Origin: Sacculina carcini
Lineage: Eukaryota; Arthropoda; Thecostraca; Sacculinidae
Direction: 5' to 3'
NCBI GenBank assembly: GCA_916048095.2
Contig: OU696588.1
Location: 5,543,501 to 5,607,500 of the forward strand
Length of the DNA: 64,000 nt
Below are positions 1 through 10,894 of this stretch, in pieces (position 1 is the stretch's first letter; each line of letters opens with the position of its first letter). Under the pieces are notes generated by a model. That model saw nothing but the letters and a program-made list of their open reading frames with translations, was not told where the DNA came from and made no database searches. The position numbers were made by a program, and so were the translations under genes.

Positions 1-962
1 TCTTCTTATCATCATCTTGAATCTCTTGAATCTGATATAAAATCACGTCTTGTTCAGCCACGTCTTTTCTATCAACTGCAACTTCGGCGGATGACTTGAC
101 CAGCGTGCCAGGTTCATTGGTGACACCTCCTCTCTGCTGCTCGACAGCGATCTGAGGAGTGGCTGCGCTGTGCACTGGTGTTTTCTGCTCCAAGTCGTCC
201 ACACTCTGTTTGTCGACAAGCGGCAAGGGAGCCACGTGAACAGAAGGAAGTTCATCAGACACCAGATCGCTTCCCACCTCAACGTTTGGCAGTTGTCGAT
301 GTCGACTCAGAGTGTTAACCACAGTATATATCTGTCAATAGAAATGATAATGTTAACAATCACACAACAGGATTACAACACATCGCCAGCTGAAATATCA
401 GCCAGTGAAGACATGTTAGCATGTATCTGCTATATTATTGTTATCACCGCGTTATGTATATTGGTACATTCTGCGGTGCATAAAGAATATAACATATGCT
501 ATATTAAACGTTATTTGAACGGTTTCATTTCTTGTTAAGTTCCCGTGAGCCGTGGTTCAGGTAAGCCAGCACAGAGTCCTGCCTAATGGGACGACATGCT
601 TAAAGAGAGGACAAATATGAGCAGTACACGCTTAGGTACGCATTATGGGCCTGCTGGGTGGCAACGCACTCACACAGAATGAGAGAATGAAGCAACTGCC
701 GATCACTGACGCTCCAACTGCCAGACGCCATTTTCTGGAAGTCGTCTTTTTCCGCTTCATCTGCATTCGCTCATTTTCCTTGCTCTCCAAAACGCCCGGA
801 TCTGGTTGTATAAAATCACATGATCATGATTCCATATTCAGAACAGATCATGCTTCATTACCAGAGCTGATCCAAGGTCTTATGGAGCCCCCCGAAAGCA
901 ATAATTGCCGCCCCCCATTATGTGTGTGTGACATTGTGCCAATGGACGTTTGTCGTTGCGTT
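1..962. other. No recognised gene
   Basis: I see no convincing coding region, RNA gene or transposon end here. Open frames on both strands (to 122 codons near 170-538, and 165 codons running into the TG tract after 645) show no recognisable domain, and one owes its length to the microsatellite. The stretch is ordinary mid-AT DNA ending at a TG-rich tract. Confidence 0.5.
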
Positions 963-1141
963 GAGTGTGTGTGTATGTGTGTATGTGTGTGTATGTGTGT
1001 GTATGTGTGTGTGTATGTGTGTGTATGTATGTGTATGTGTGTGTGTATGTGTGTGTGTATGTGTGTGTATGTATGTGTATGTGTGTGTATGTATGTGTAT
1101 GTGTGTGTGTATGTTTGTATGTGTGTGTGTGTATGTATGTG
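963..1141. repeat. Compound (TG)n/(TATG)n microsatellite
   Basis: About 180 bp of TG dinucleotides interrupted by TATG. It creates long spurious frames rich in Cys/Val or Thr/His on both strands. Confidence 0.95.
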
Positions 1142-1209
1142 ACAGCGCACGCAACAACGACGGGAAAATGTATTTACGAGCAGCCTCTCGGTCTCTTTGA
1201 GACTTAAAA

Positions 1210-1908
1210 CGTGGTCACACGAGGCCAATCGTTGGTTTGACCAACAATTGGCCTAGCCAACTGTTGGCTTGCAGCGGACAATCGTTGGCCTAGCCAACAA
1301 TTGGCTTGCGAGTGGTCACACGAGGGCAGTAATTGTCCAAACCAATAGATGTGGTGCAGAGTAGGTCGGTGTGGTTTATTTCGCTCTCCTGATTATACCC
1401 TTTGAATTTTGATTTAATCCAGGTGTATTCTTGAATGTACAGCTAATAAGTATATTCTGATCATACAATATACAGAGCTTAAAATATTCAACAGCTTTTA
1501 TATCTTTACTTATATATCTATTTATGAATTTTTATTCTAGTAATGTATCAAACATTTAAATAAATTATACAAATATTATATTACAGATTCCATCCAATCA
1601 TAATAAAATTGCACAATAAAACGAACACAAAAACACAACACATCACAGGCTCTCAAACTTAGTTGAATTCACTGCACGCGTTGTTTCAGGGTCATGTGGT
1701 GAAAAAACGGAAGATCTAATATTTGACTTGCACGAGAATTCTATCATTTTCAGCGTGACAGTCCGCGTTCATCGCACGGCAGCCTAGCGCCCTCTTGAGA
1801 CAAGCGACTGAAATACAGGCTAATTGGCTTGAAAAGTTGTACATGTTCAACTTCGGTTTTCGGAACAATTGTACGTCAAGCCAACGATGACCTTGAATCA
1901 TATATAAT
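1210..1908 (+). repeat. Left arm of a palindromic foldback element
   Basis: The sequence starts with CGTGGTCACACGAGGCCAAT and is repeated in inverted, diverged form in three pieces on the right (4723-4863, 11061-11140 and 12642-13173). The terminal 120 bp contain repeated blocks of GTGGTCACACGAGG and TTGGCC-type inverted words. Joined, the two arms make an element of roughly 1.45 kb that could fold on itself. Later insertions explain why the arms are now 12 kb apart. I could not find a target-site duplication outside 1210/13173, so the superfamily is not assigned, and no protein is encoded. Confidence 0.8.
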
Positions 1909-4714
1909 TAGGGCTGTCAAAATTAAATAAAGTTATTTTTCCACCTAAAGGTCGCTTATTCATAAGCTACTTGAAACTGAATGAAAAAGTTGTGTACGAT
2001 AATTATTAAATAAGTTACCAAAAATTAGGTTACCAAAAGTTGCTTTTTCATCGTTAGGTTACTTTTTTGCTTTATAGGTTGATTTTTAATCGTCAGGTTA
2101 ACTTTTGTTATTTTTCTTGTTATTAGGTCACTTTAACACGGAATTTGGTATCTTTTTTGCAGATATGAGGCACAAAAACGATATAAATAAGGATAAAATA
2201 GAAATAGAGACGGAATATCAGGTCTTACGATCAAGAGATGTAAAAATTTCTGCTGTTGGGATTTAGCAATTGATCTTCACCTGAATATCTGTGCTACTCC
2301 ATAGTTTTACGTTTCTGGGTGCGCAGGATAGTATGTATGTATGTATTGGCCACTTTCAACAAAGTATCGGCGGGTTTAACAGGGTAAATGCAAGTACAAA
2401 AGAGCAAAGTAAAAAAAAGTAAATTGTCATGAGGCACATAGGCCGGCACACGAACATAGACGCAAACTAAAGTATCGCAGAAGCTAGCTCGGTAGTTAGA
2501 AAAGCATAAGCTAAGTTGCGGGCGAACAGTGGGTATACACAGCTAGGATGGTCGGTCAAAACGGTGGTCGGAAACGTCACAACAGGTGAGGAAACCGCTA
2601 CAGATGGGTGTCGTAGGGAGCCGAAAATGTCAGTGGAGAGAAGGATAGCATGAGGAAAAACAAGCAAAGGTAGTCCGATAGGATTCCAGAAGATGTTTAT
2701 GAAGCTTAAGACTGAAATATTTATTGGACGTGGCAGAGGTTATATGAGAAGGCAGCTTGATATATAGTCGAGGATCTACGAACTGAAAAGATCGCGAGGA
2801 CCAGGGAGATTCAGACGTGGCGCGAATTTCAAGGAGAGCGATAAAGTTCCGGGTATTATGGGCATAGGTCGTAGGGTGGAGCAGTTCCTTTAGATAGGGT
2901 GGAGGAGCATGTGAATGTAGGATTTTGAAAATAAGGCAGCATATTTTTGGTGGACCAAAAGTTTAAAGGGAAGCCAGCCAAGTTTCTTAAGCAGAGTAGA
3001 TGAAGGATGGCGAGCAGGGAGTCTAAAAACAAAACGACACGATTGATTGAGTATAGATTGCAAGGAGGATTGTTGTTTCGCTGATAAGGAAGAACAATAG
3101 TTTAGATGAGGAAAAATATATGAATGTATGAGCGTGATTGAATTACGTTGGTCAATATATTTTCTAATGATATAAAGGCTGCGAAAGATGAATCTACATT
3201 TGCGTACAGTTTGAGCAATATGGTAAAAAAAACTAAGACTGAAGTCAAATGTGACACCAAGATTTCGTGCGTGGAAAAGGGTTTTGAGTTGGCATGATTG
3301 GGCATCCAAAGAAGGTGGTTGGAATAAAATAGTTTGTGTGTTGGAGGGATTGACTGATAAAGAGCATGAAGCAGCCCAAGAGGAAATGGAATTAAGTATG
3401 AGAGGAAGGTCATTTTGTCGAGATAGAGGAAAGTAGATCTGGTTGTCGTCGGCGAAAATGTTGTACTGCAAAGACAGGTAGCGAAAAATGGAGCAGAGAG
3501 AGAGAGCATGTAAATATTGAAAAGGACAGGACCGAGGACAGAGCCTTGAGGGACACCATATGAGAGAATCTTCAGAATTCAACAGCACGGAGAATGTGCG
3601 ATCAGACAGATATGATTCAAGAAGAGCAAGAGCAGAATCAGAAAAGCCAAGTCCGTGGAGGTCATTCAAGAGAATTCGATGATCCACCAAGTGAAACGCG
3701 GATGAGATGTCAATGAGGGTCACTATGGCAGGAGGTTTCGTGAAAAATTGTTGGAGAATATCGTATTTTTCTCTTAACAGCGCCGTTTCAGTGGATCTAT
3801 TAGCAATAAATCCCGAATCAATGAAAGCAAAGAAAACACCATGAAGGAAAGAAGCATTAACGAGGTGGGTGTAAAAAGGAGCAAGAAGGTGAATGCTAGA
3901 GGATATTTTCTTGAATAAATCGGATTGAACGGACAGGAGGAAGGTTGAGACTTTCGTAAGAACCGAACAGTATCGAGAAGTGAGATTTGTGCAAAATAAT
4001 TGAAAGGAGAAACGGAATGAGAAATGCGCGAGGGAAGGGAGCCAGAATGTTTGACAATAGAGCTGAGTAGTGATTCGATCTTGGATGAAAGGAAATCAGA
4101 GAATGCCCAAGCTGAAAAAGAAGGGGGGGGTTCAAAATGGATTTGCCCAATTTTAAACCATAGTTCCATTTCATTTTAGGAAATGCCCACGAACCGGAAG
4201 GTGTCGTGATATGTTTGGAGTATGTGAGCTCTCTACACCAGATACTGCACTGTAGCACTTGACAGTGCGCATTTACTAGGACAGGAAGTAGCACGTGAGT
4301 TAAAGTGCGTGAGATAGCGCCACTTTCCCACGTTTGAGCTCAAGCGACGAAACAGTGCCCCCTTACAAGACTGTGATAACAGGCTGCTTACATAAGGACG
4401 GGAGCATTCACACATGCAGTGTGATTACATTTTGATGAATATGCTCCTTTTGGCGATGTTAGCCAAATGATGTTAAGCCACTTTTGGTGGTTTGTTGTGA
4501 AAAAAGTACCAGATCTGAGAGAGGATGGAAAAATAGTAACAAATCGGGATTCAAAAGAGGGACTGGTGAATTTTCTTCCTGCAGAGCTACAAAAATAAAT
4601 TGACGTTTTTTGAAGGATATGCATTTTTATGCAGGTTAGGTTATTTTTAGGTTACTATTTCTCGAAAATAAAGTTACTTTTTTCTGATTATTAGGTAACT
4701 TTTTGACAGCCCTA
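1909..4714. mobile_element. hAT-type DNA transposon (non-autonomous), 8-bp TSD
   Basis: Both ends carry the inverted repeat TAGGGCTGTCAAAA, a hAT-like terminus, and the element is bounded by identical 8-bp duplications TATATAAT (1901-1908 and 4715-4722). No transposase is visible. Most of the interior is a decayed LINE fragment on the minus strand. The subterminal regions at both ends are rich in AGGTTAC/AGGTAAC words. The insertion sits in the central loop of the foldback element, so excising it in silico brings the two arms of the palindrome together. Confidence 0.85.
2330..4170 (-). pseudogene. LINE-A: CR1/L2-group reverse transcriptase remnant
   Basis: Non-LTR retrotransposon ORF2 remnant. 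The longest frame (2890-3723) reads reverse transcriptase motifs: IDISSAFHLVDH (motif A), FADDNQIY (catalytic motif C, with N for the usual T), then SSWAASCSLSVNPSNTQ and the thumb-region LGVTFDFSLSF. The VPQGS block is in another frame. Upstream, 3774-4169 in another frame carries the linker (FLSSKIESL, CPFNPI), so the gene is frameshifted, and no endonuclease part is seen. The 3' end reaches a short (GTAT)n tract at 2330-2346, probably the microsatellite-like LINE tail. The protein is clearly related to LINE-B (25214-26685 plus 52280-53045), so both belong to one family. It lies entirely within the hAT element at 1909-4714 and is dead. Confidence 0.85.
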
Positions 4715-4722
4715 TATATAAT

Positions 4723-4863
4723 CAAATATAATAGATTGTTGGCCAAGCCAATCATTGGCTTGGCCAACAATTGTCCCGAAAACCGAAACATGTTCAACTT
4801 TTCAAGCCAATTGGCCTGCATTTCAGCCGCTTGCCTCAAGAGGGCGCTACATTGCCGTGCAAT
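4723..4863 (-). repeat. Right arm of foldback element, segment 1
   Basis: Inverted match to about 1757-1890, including the shared words AACAATTGT, CATGTTCAACTT and AGGGCGCTA. It is cut at 4863 by the next hAT insertion and resumes at 11061. The last 8 bp (4856-4863, CGTGCAAT) are the duplicated hAT target. Confidence 0.8.
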
Positions 4864-5040
4864 AAGAGTATGGGCACGGTACGGTACGGTACGAAATTAC
4901 GGTACGGTACGATTGAATTTCGGGCAAAAGTACGGTACGAAATTACGATACGAAATTTTTTCCGAAGTACGGTACGGTATGAAAGTACGAAAAAAAATTC
5001 GTACCGTACCGTACCTTTTTCGTACTAAAGAGAATGGGTC

Positions 5041-5949
5041 AAAGGTGAGCTCGACATAGAGAACTTCCACCTGATGTTCCGGCAGAGTGAAATTACGTTG
5101 CCCAAACTAGACTGTGTTAGAAGGTGGGGGTCCACGTATGATATGCTGAAAAGTGTGAAAGAATGCAAGCCATTTCTGCATCAACTTGGGCTGGCTAATG
5201 ACTCTATGTTGATGGAAGATGATGAATGGTCGTGCATTAACGACTTGCTCCTGAGTCTACAGCCCCTGTACATAACTACTAAAGCCATTTAATTACAGCA
5301 CGTTACAGATGGAGAGTTCCTGGGCGAGTGGCTGAAGTGCAAGGTGAAGCTATCAGCTTTAGGAAGGATAAATATTTCAGGTGATATTCTTGAAGCCATG
5401 GAAAGCAGAGATGGCAAGCTTCTTAACAATCCCGCCTTCCTATCGGCGGTGTATATGGACCCGCGGTATCAATGCTTATTATCTGACACACAAAGAGAAG
5501 TTGCAAAAACACACCTCTGCACATTGTGGAAGAGATTGGAGATGATTGAAAAGAACGGTGACGACTTCCAGGAGAGGCATCGCGTACAGATTGCAGAAAA
5601 ATGCGAGTCAGACAGTGCAAGTGATGACAATATCATAGAAAAATTGCTCACCGAAGGGGATAAGTCAACTCGCAACAATGTAAGTGGCAAAATGACTGAA
5701 GTTTCGCTTACAATAGCAAGCTTCGATAATTCGCCAAGAATCGACAAAAAAGAGAATATTTTTCACTGGTGGCATCATCATACCCACATTGGTCTGAAAG
5801 CACTAGCAGAAGTTGCCATAGCACTTCCGTTGACTCAGGCCAGCGTTGAAATAAGTTTTTCTGGTCTGAATTACGTTCTCAATGAGCGACGGACAAGACT
5901 AAAATTTGATAAAATTGATGCGATCATGGTGCTAAGATGTAACACCTGA
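5041..5949 (+). pseudogene. hAT transposase, C-terminal fragment with one stop
   Basis: The frame encodes the C-terminal part of a hAT transposase. It starts inside the domain with KLDCVRRWGSTYDML (the family's C-x-TRW-x-STY-x-ML block), continues through FLSAVYMDPRYQCLL, and ends with the hATC dimerisation block WWHHHTH, ALPLTQASVEISFSGLNYV, ERRTRL. One in-frame TAA at 5290-5292 interrupts an otherwise open frame. The BED zinc finger and the N-terminal catalytic part are absent; only about 175 bp of terminal repeat lies upstream. The final block has SVEISFSG where the family usually has S-ER-FS. It cannot make a working enzyme; the family assignment is firm. Confidence 0.85.
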
Positions 5950-6810
5950 TACTGCAATCTTGCTACTGCCAACATTTCGTGCTTGCTCTAATGAATTTAT
6001 CGCTAGTGCCCTATATTCTGGCATATGCCATGCTTACCATAAAATGTTAATATGTCTTGTGAATTTGCAAATTGAATGTGTTAAATGTGAATGTATTTTA
6101 TGAACCAATACGTGCGTGAATTTGTATGGGTGCGGGAGCGTCGTGTGTGTGTATATATCGTAGAATTTAGGAGCATATGAGTACTTATGCATTTTTATTG
6201 AGCTCGACGACATTAATACATTTATGTGTCTATTATCGTTTCAGCTTGTGTTAACATCGGGGTAGATGACCCACTGCCATAACAACAACAATATGTATTT
6301 GTTTGAGCACAATTCCAGAAATCGGGTGGGAGGTACACGATAGAACCGAGTGAGAAAGTACATGCTTGTGAGAAATAATAGGTGAATGGCATGCTAACTC
6401 ATTGACTATTTCCATGGAACCTGGTATCTAGAAGAGTTCATATTTTACTCGCGTATAATGACTGTATGAACATGACGCAGAAACCTCATCATTGTGTTTG
6501 TATTTGCTTCAGCCGCGCCATATTATCATAAGCATATACAACCAACTCACTGAATTCGCCAGGGCTTTCAGTAATTTTACCAATAAAGTGAATATACCGA
6601 TAAAGTAATTTTACTTGATGTCGAAGGGTCCCATTTAACGTTTTCTTTTTATAATGTAAAGTTAAATAAGCGTATTTCATATACATTTCGTATTTCAATT
6701 AGTATTAAATATTTAGTAAAATATAATATCATGTGTGTAATAAAGTATATTATAGAATTCCACATATGGGGATAGCAAATATCGATTCAAGTCCTGTGAG
6801 AACGATTGCT
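5950..6810. other. hAT interior, no gene
   Basis: AT-rich DNA between the transposase stop and the LTR retrotransposon insertion site. No reading frame or repeat of note. Confidence 0.6.
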
Positions 6811-6815
6811 GAGGG

Positions 6816-7059
6816 TGTTGTATGTATTAGCATTATGATATTTACTTATTGTGTGCATTTGTATGAATGAAAGAGTCATGCGTATGAAGCCACGTTATAT
6901 ATAATTAAGCTGTAGAATTGTGTATTGCGTATTGACTAATGTTTGATGTTGCCATGGGAACGGATGAGGGAATGTTGAATTCTCACAATGTGCGTGGTTG
7001 TTGTTGTTCGGAGTTGAAATCATACCGACGTGCTTTGTGAATACATATTTTTACTTACA
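6816..7059 (+). repeat. 5' LTR of LTR-1
   Basis: Begins TGTTGTATG and ends CTTACA (TG...CA form). A TATA-like stretch (TATATATAAT) near 6896 is a plausible promoter element. Confidence 0.92.
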
Positions 7060-7074
7060 AGCTATTTCGGCAAT
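7060..7074 (+). other. Post-LTR motif in place of a TGG primer-binding site
   Basis: The 5' LTR is followed directly by AGCTATTTCGGCAAT and then the gag ATG. There is no TGG-type sequence complementary to a tRNA 3' end. Related starts follow the LTR in LTR-2 (AGCTAACCGGCCAAT), LTR-4 (AGCTAACCGTACC) and the short LTR element (AGCTCTTTCGGCC). The conservation suggests an unusual primer site, for instance an internal tRNA fragment or self-priming; the primer itself is not identified. Confidence 0.55.
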
Positions 7075-7821
7075 ATGGCTAATGTTAAGTTGACAGAAGT
7101 TGTGCGGACGTTTGATGGCTCCAGCAATGTGAATGACTGGCTGGACAAATTTGATTTGATCGTCCAATTGAGAGGCGTGGAAAACCCTGAAACAGTGTTA
7201 CCGATGTTTCTCGAGGGTAGCGCACTTTCCGTGTATACTGAGCTCAGTGCGCAGCAAAAACGGGATATTCATCAGATCAAGTCGGCGTTGCTGAACGCGT
7301 ATTCAGTGAATCCCTTCAAGGCGTATGAACAATTCTCGCAGCGAGTTTGGCGAGACGAGCCTGTGGATGTATACATGGCAGAGTTGCGCCAGTTGGCTCG
7401 CCTTGCCGGCATAGCCAACAACATACTGCTGCTGCGTGCATTTGTGGTCGGTTTGCCGTCGGCGGTGTCGCGAGAACTCAGAGCGACAGCTGGCATTGAA
7501 AGCATGAATTTGTCTTCTGTTGTGGAGCGCACGAGAGCACTCATGTCGGAGCTCCACGAGAATCAATCAGGAGCAGTTGCTGTCATCGGACCAAGGAATG
7601 GACCTGTACCCAGGCAGAATGTTCAGTGTTTGGAACGCCGCGGCACGCACGTTGCACGATTCTGTCCGAGAATGCCAAATCGGAACAACAACAACCAATC
7701 CAACAACAGACTTTGTTGGATTTGTGGCAAGCCAACCCATTTGGCTAGAGAGTGTCCATGCAGGCCGGGAAACGCCAAGGGAGAAGTTTCTGCGCCGGAA
7801 ATTTCTCCAAGTTCTCATTAA
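7075..7821 (+). CDS. gag: Gag of LTR-1
   Basis: Particle-forming protein of about 248 residues; the first ATG lies 15 nt after the LTR. Residues 1-170 are helical capsid-like sequence (FDGSSNVNDWLDKFDLI, LPMFLEGSALSVYTEL, VDVYMAELRQLARLAG), the usual retrotransposon Gag fold region. Near the C-terminus is one intact CCHC zinc knuckle, CWICGKPTHLAREC, with a degenerate partner (CLERRGTHVARFC) before it. The last 50 codons overlap pol, which is in the -1 frame, and the slippery heptamer GGGAAAC at 7767-7773 is in phase. Homologous to the Gags of LTR-2 and LTR-4. Confidence 0.9.
   Translation: MANVKLTEVVRTFDGSSNVNDWLDKFDLIVQLRGVENPETVLPMFLEGSALSVYTELSAQQKRDIHQIKSALLNAYSVNPFKAYEQFSQRVWRDEPVDVYMAELRQLARLAGIANNILLLRAFVVGLPSAVSRELRATAGIESMNLSSVVERTRALMSELHENQSGAVAVIGPRNGPVPRQNVQCLERRGTHVARFCPRMPNRNNNNQSNNRLCWICGKPTHLARECPCRPGNAKGEVSAPEISPSSH
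7767..7808 (+). promoter_or_regulatory. -1 ribosomal frameshift signal of LTR-1
   Basis: Slippery heptamer GGGAAAC (7767-7773) is read G-GGA-AAC in the gag frame. A 6-nt spacer and a stem follow: GGAGAAGTTTC (7780-7790) pairs with GAAATTTCTCC (7798-7808), 11 bp with one G-U, around a 7-nt loop. After a -1 slip, translation continues directly into the open pol frame. The architecture is textbook; function is inferred from sequence. Confidence 0.85.
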
Positions 7822-10631
7822 TGGCGCTTCCAATTGTAGATGGTTTTATTTGTGGTCGCCCCGGTAGGATTCTCATTGATACTGGATGCACACAGTCATT
7901 AGTTGGTTCATGGGTGCTACCATATTATTCGTTGAGTAAGGGCGTCGTGATGGGAGTTGATGGAAAAGAAGTGGATACGTTAGGCACTGTGAATCTTTGT
8001 CTAAGCGTGAATGGTGTCTCACAGAAGGTGAAGTGCATAGTGATTGGAAAGTTGCTTCAAGGTGTGGATGCAATAGCTGGGTTGGACTTCATTCAGTTGG
8101 TCGGTGGATTTGCGTGGAAAGACGGGGTAGTATCATTTAACAACACCAACGTGGACGAACTAACGGCCGGACTTTCCGGTGAACCAGCAATTGAACGCGC
8201 GCAATGTGCAGCAAACGTCGTGACCCCAAGAAAACTTTCGATCAATGACACTGATTTTGTCGCTGATTTTGATGGATCATCATGGGTTGTCAAATGGTGT
8301 TGGAAGGATGGCGAGAGTCCTGATTTAATGAATAAGATCGATTGCTATCAAAGTAACAGAACCAACGAAGTCAAGGCGCAATGGGAAGAGGAATTGTTTT
8401 CATGGATTGACAAGGGGTGGCTCAAGAGATGTGAAAACCAGAACGACAGAAGAGGAATAATACCTTTGATGACAGTTGTGCAGGTAAATAAAAATAAGGT
8501 GCGACCTGTCCTAGACTACCGAGAGTTAAATCGGTCAGTGGAGAGTCATCCAGGTGCTGATGTTGCGGTGTGTACGGAAACACTGAGAAATTGGAGACGC
8601 ATGTCGAGAAACTTGAAAATTGTTGATTTGAAGTCTGCATATTTGCAGATACAGGTTGACAGGCGGTTGTGGCCGTATCAACGAGTGATTTTCAGAGGTG
8701 TTGTTTATTATCTTACCAGGCTCGGGTTCGGTCTAAGCTCGGCACCGAAAATTATGACAGCAATTGTGAAGAACGTTTTGGAGCAAGATGCGCGTGTGAA
8801 ATCTGGTACTGATTGTTACATTGATGATGTAATAGTAAATGAAGACATTGTATCAGCGGAAACAGTGACCAAACATTTAGCCCAGTACGGACTCGAGGCG
8901 AAAGCTCCGGAGTCATTGGATGGAGGACGTGTCCTGGGTCTGAAGGTGGCGCGTAGGGGAGGAAAAGTGTGTTTCAGTCGAGGAAACGTGCTTCCGACTG
9001 AGGATGAAATAAAAATGAAAATGACCCGTAGAGAGATGTTTTCAATCTGTGGCAAAATTGTGGGTCATTACCCTGTATGTGGATGGCTTCGAGTGGCGAG
9101 TAGTTATATTAAGCGGTCAAGCGAGGGACAACGATGGGAAGATGAGGTAGGAAGCACAGCCGTAGGAATGCTCAAAGAAATGCTGACGCGAATTGCTCGA
9201 GAAGATCCTGTGAGAGGGACTTTTTATGTGTCATCGACACCAAAAGGCAGTGTGTGGTGCGATGCGAGTAGCTTAGCTGTCGGTGCTACTGTAGAAATTT
9301 GTGGCCAAATAGTGGAGGATGCAGCTTGGCTCCGGAAGTCGGATGATTGTCAGCATATAAACCTTGCTGAATTAGATGCTGTACTGAAAGGCATCAACCT
9401 GGCTCTAAAGTGGGACTTGAAAGTGATTGAAGTGTATACTGATTCTGCCACTGTTTTGAGATGGGTACGCTCGACTCTGGAAGGTGATAGAAGAATAAAG
9501 GTGACGGGAATGTCAGAGATACTTGTGAAACGACGACTGTCAGTTTTGAAAGAACTCGTTGATGAGTTGAAACTGAGTATTTCTTTGACACTGGTTCCAT
9601 CGGAGAAAAACAAAGCTGATGTATTAACACGCGTTCCGAAGACTTGGATGAGGGCAAATACAGTGGCTGCTGTAATAGCGTCAGTCGTCGACATTGAAAG
9701 ACTGCACTCGGACCACCATTTTGGTACTGAGAGAACACTGAATTTGGCGAGATTGGTGGACCCTTCGGTGCGAAGAGAAAGTGTGGAAGCTGTTGTGAAG
9801 CGGTGTAGAGTCTGTAAGATGGTAGACCCAGCTCCTGTGCGTCACGAGCCCGGTGAACTTAGTGTTCGTGAAAATTGGACACGCTTAGCGTTGGATGTGA
9901 CGCACTATCGTGGACAGTCATATCTAACACTAATTGATTGTGGTCCAAGTCGCTTTGCGATATGGCGTGAAGTGGCCTCTGAAAACGCCAAAGATATATG
10001 TCGGCATCTGACGCAAATACTCCTAGAGAGAGGGCCACCGGAAGAATTTCTTATGGACAACAGTCGTGCGTTTCGATCTTACGAGGTTGCAGAATTGTGC
10101 AAGGCATATAATATACTTCAGCATTACAGGGCGGCCTATAGACCATCAGGGAACGGTATTGCAGAACGTATGCACCGCACAATCAAGGTGATGGCATCAA
10201 GATCCAGAGACAGTCCACTGAAGATGGTATTCTGGTACAATCTGGCGGCAAAGGAGAATGCCAATGGCAGTACAGCACCATCGGAAGCGATATTCAATTA
10301 CCACTGGAGGCATCCTGCTGCCAAAACAACACATATGCGTGACACCACCAATTCGCGATACAAGTTAGGAGATACGGTGGTGGTGAAACCGAGCGACAGA
10401 CGATGCACGTCCAGGTGGACAGAGGGGAAAGTCACTGGTGTACGTTCGGAAAATATAGTGGATGTTGACGGTGTTCCGAGACACGTCCTTGATATCCGTC
10501 GATTGTTCATTGAAGATGATTCAGAAGACGACCGGTCAGCCGTTGAATCAGAGGGCAATACAGTGGAAGTTCCGAGAAGATCACAGCGTAACAGACGGCC
10601 ACCAGTGTGGATGGCCGACTATGTCAGATGA
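7773..10631 (+). CDS. pol: Pol of LTR-1: protease, RT, RNase H, integrase
   Basis: Made as a Gag-Pol fusion after the frameshift; about 952 residues follow the slip site. In order: retropepsin with LIDTGCTQSLVG (catalytic DTG); reverse transcriptase with VRPVLDYRELN, VDLKSAYLQI, LTRLGFGLSSAP and the catalytic box CYIDDVIV; RNase H with VWCDASS, NLAELDAV and YTDSATV (acidic residues D, E, D); integrase with an HHCC zinc region (LHSDHHFG ... CRVCK), core DVTHY, LMDNSRAF, GNGIAERMHR (D, D, E), and a C-terminal module KPSDRRCTSRWTEG ... VDGVPRHVLDIR. No stop interrupts it. The box is YIDD, and the integrase tail is shared with LTR-2. Ty3/Gypsy-like domain order; the exact clade is not assigned. 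Confidence 0.93.
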   Translation, partial: RQGRSFCAGNFSKFSLMALPIVDGFICGRPGRILIDTGCTQSLVGSWVLPYYSLSKGVVMGVDGKEVDTLGTVNLCLSVNGVSQKVKCIVIGKLLQGVDAIAGLDFIQLVGGFAWKDGVVSFNNTNVDELTAGLSGEPAIERAQCAANVVTPRKLSINDTDFVADFDGSSWVVKWCWKDGESPDLMNKIDCYQSNRTNEVKAQWEEELFSWIDKGWLKRCENQNDRRGIIPLMTVVQVNKNKVRPVLDYRELNRSVESHPGADVAVCTETLRNWRRMSRNLKIVDLKSAYLQIQVDRRLWPYQRVIFRGVVYYLTRLGFGLSSAPKIMTAIVKNVLEQDARVKSGTDCYIDDVIVNEDIVSAETVTKHLAQYGLEAKAPESLDGGRVLGLKVARRGGKVCFSRGNVLPTEDEIKMKMTRREMFSICGKIVGHYPVCGWLRVASSYIKRSSEGQRWEDEVGSTAVGMLKEMLTRIAREDPVRGTFYVSSTPKGSVWCDASSLAVGATVEICGQIVEDAAWLRKSDDCQHINLAELDAVLKGINLALKWDLKVIEVYTDSATVLRWVRSTLEGDRRIKVTGMSEILVKRRLSVLKELVDELKLSISLTLVPSEKNKADVLTRVPKTWMRANTVAAVIASVVDIERLHSDHHFGTERTLNLARLVDPSVRRESVEAVVKRCRVCKMVDPAPVRHEPGELSVRENWTRLALDVTHYRGQSYLTLIDCGPSRFAIWREVASENAKDICRHLTQILLERGPPEEFLMDNSRAFRSYEVAELCKAYNILQHYRAAYRPSGNGIAERMHRTIKVMASRSRDSPLKMVFWYNLAAKENANGSTAPSEAIFNYHWRHPAAKTTHMRDTTNSRYKLGDTVVVKPSDRRCTSRWTEGKVTGVRSENIVDVDGVPRHVLDIRRLFIEDDSEDDRSAVESEGNTVEVPRRSQRNRRPPVWMADYVR

Positions 10632-10650
10632 TGAGGACATCACGGGGAAG

Positions 10651-10894
10651 TGTTGTATGTATTAGCATTATGATATTTACTTATTGTGTGCATTTGTATG
10701 AATGAAAGAGTCTTGCGTATGAAGCCACGTTATATATAATTAAGCTGTAGAATTGTGTATTGCGTATTGACTAATGTTTGATGTTGCCATGGGAACGGAT
10801 GAGGGAATGTTGAATTCTCACAATGTGCGTGGTTGTTGTTGTTCGGAGTTGAAATCATACCGACGTGCTTTGTGAATACATATTTTTCCTTACA
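10651..10894 (+). repeat. 3' LTR of LTR-1
   Basis: A 244-bp copy of 6816-7059 with two visible differences (A to T in the GTCATGCG word and A to C near the 3' end). Followed by the duplicated target GAGGG. Confidence 0.92.

Larger units (their letters stand above)
6816..10894 (+). mobile_element. LTR-1: complete LTR retrotransposon, apparently intact
   Basis: Two 244-bp LTRs (6816-7059 and 10651-10894) differ at only two positions that I can see. The element is flanked by a perfect 5-bp duplication GAGGG (6811-6815 and 10895-10899). The interior encodes gag and, in the -1 frame, a pol with protease, reverse transcriptase, RNase H and integrase, in Ty3/Gypsy order, with no stops. High LTR identity, target duplication and open frames mark a recent insertion. 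The protein lineage is the same as LTR-2 and LTR-4 in this window. A purine-rich stretch (CACGGGGAAG) directly precedes the 3' LTR as the polypurine tract. Confidence 0.93.

Noticed and set aside
7752-7772. Independent GTG start for LTR-1 pol
   Set aside because: The frameshift signal in the overlap explains expression as a Gag-Pol fusion; no ATG or initiation context is present there.
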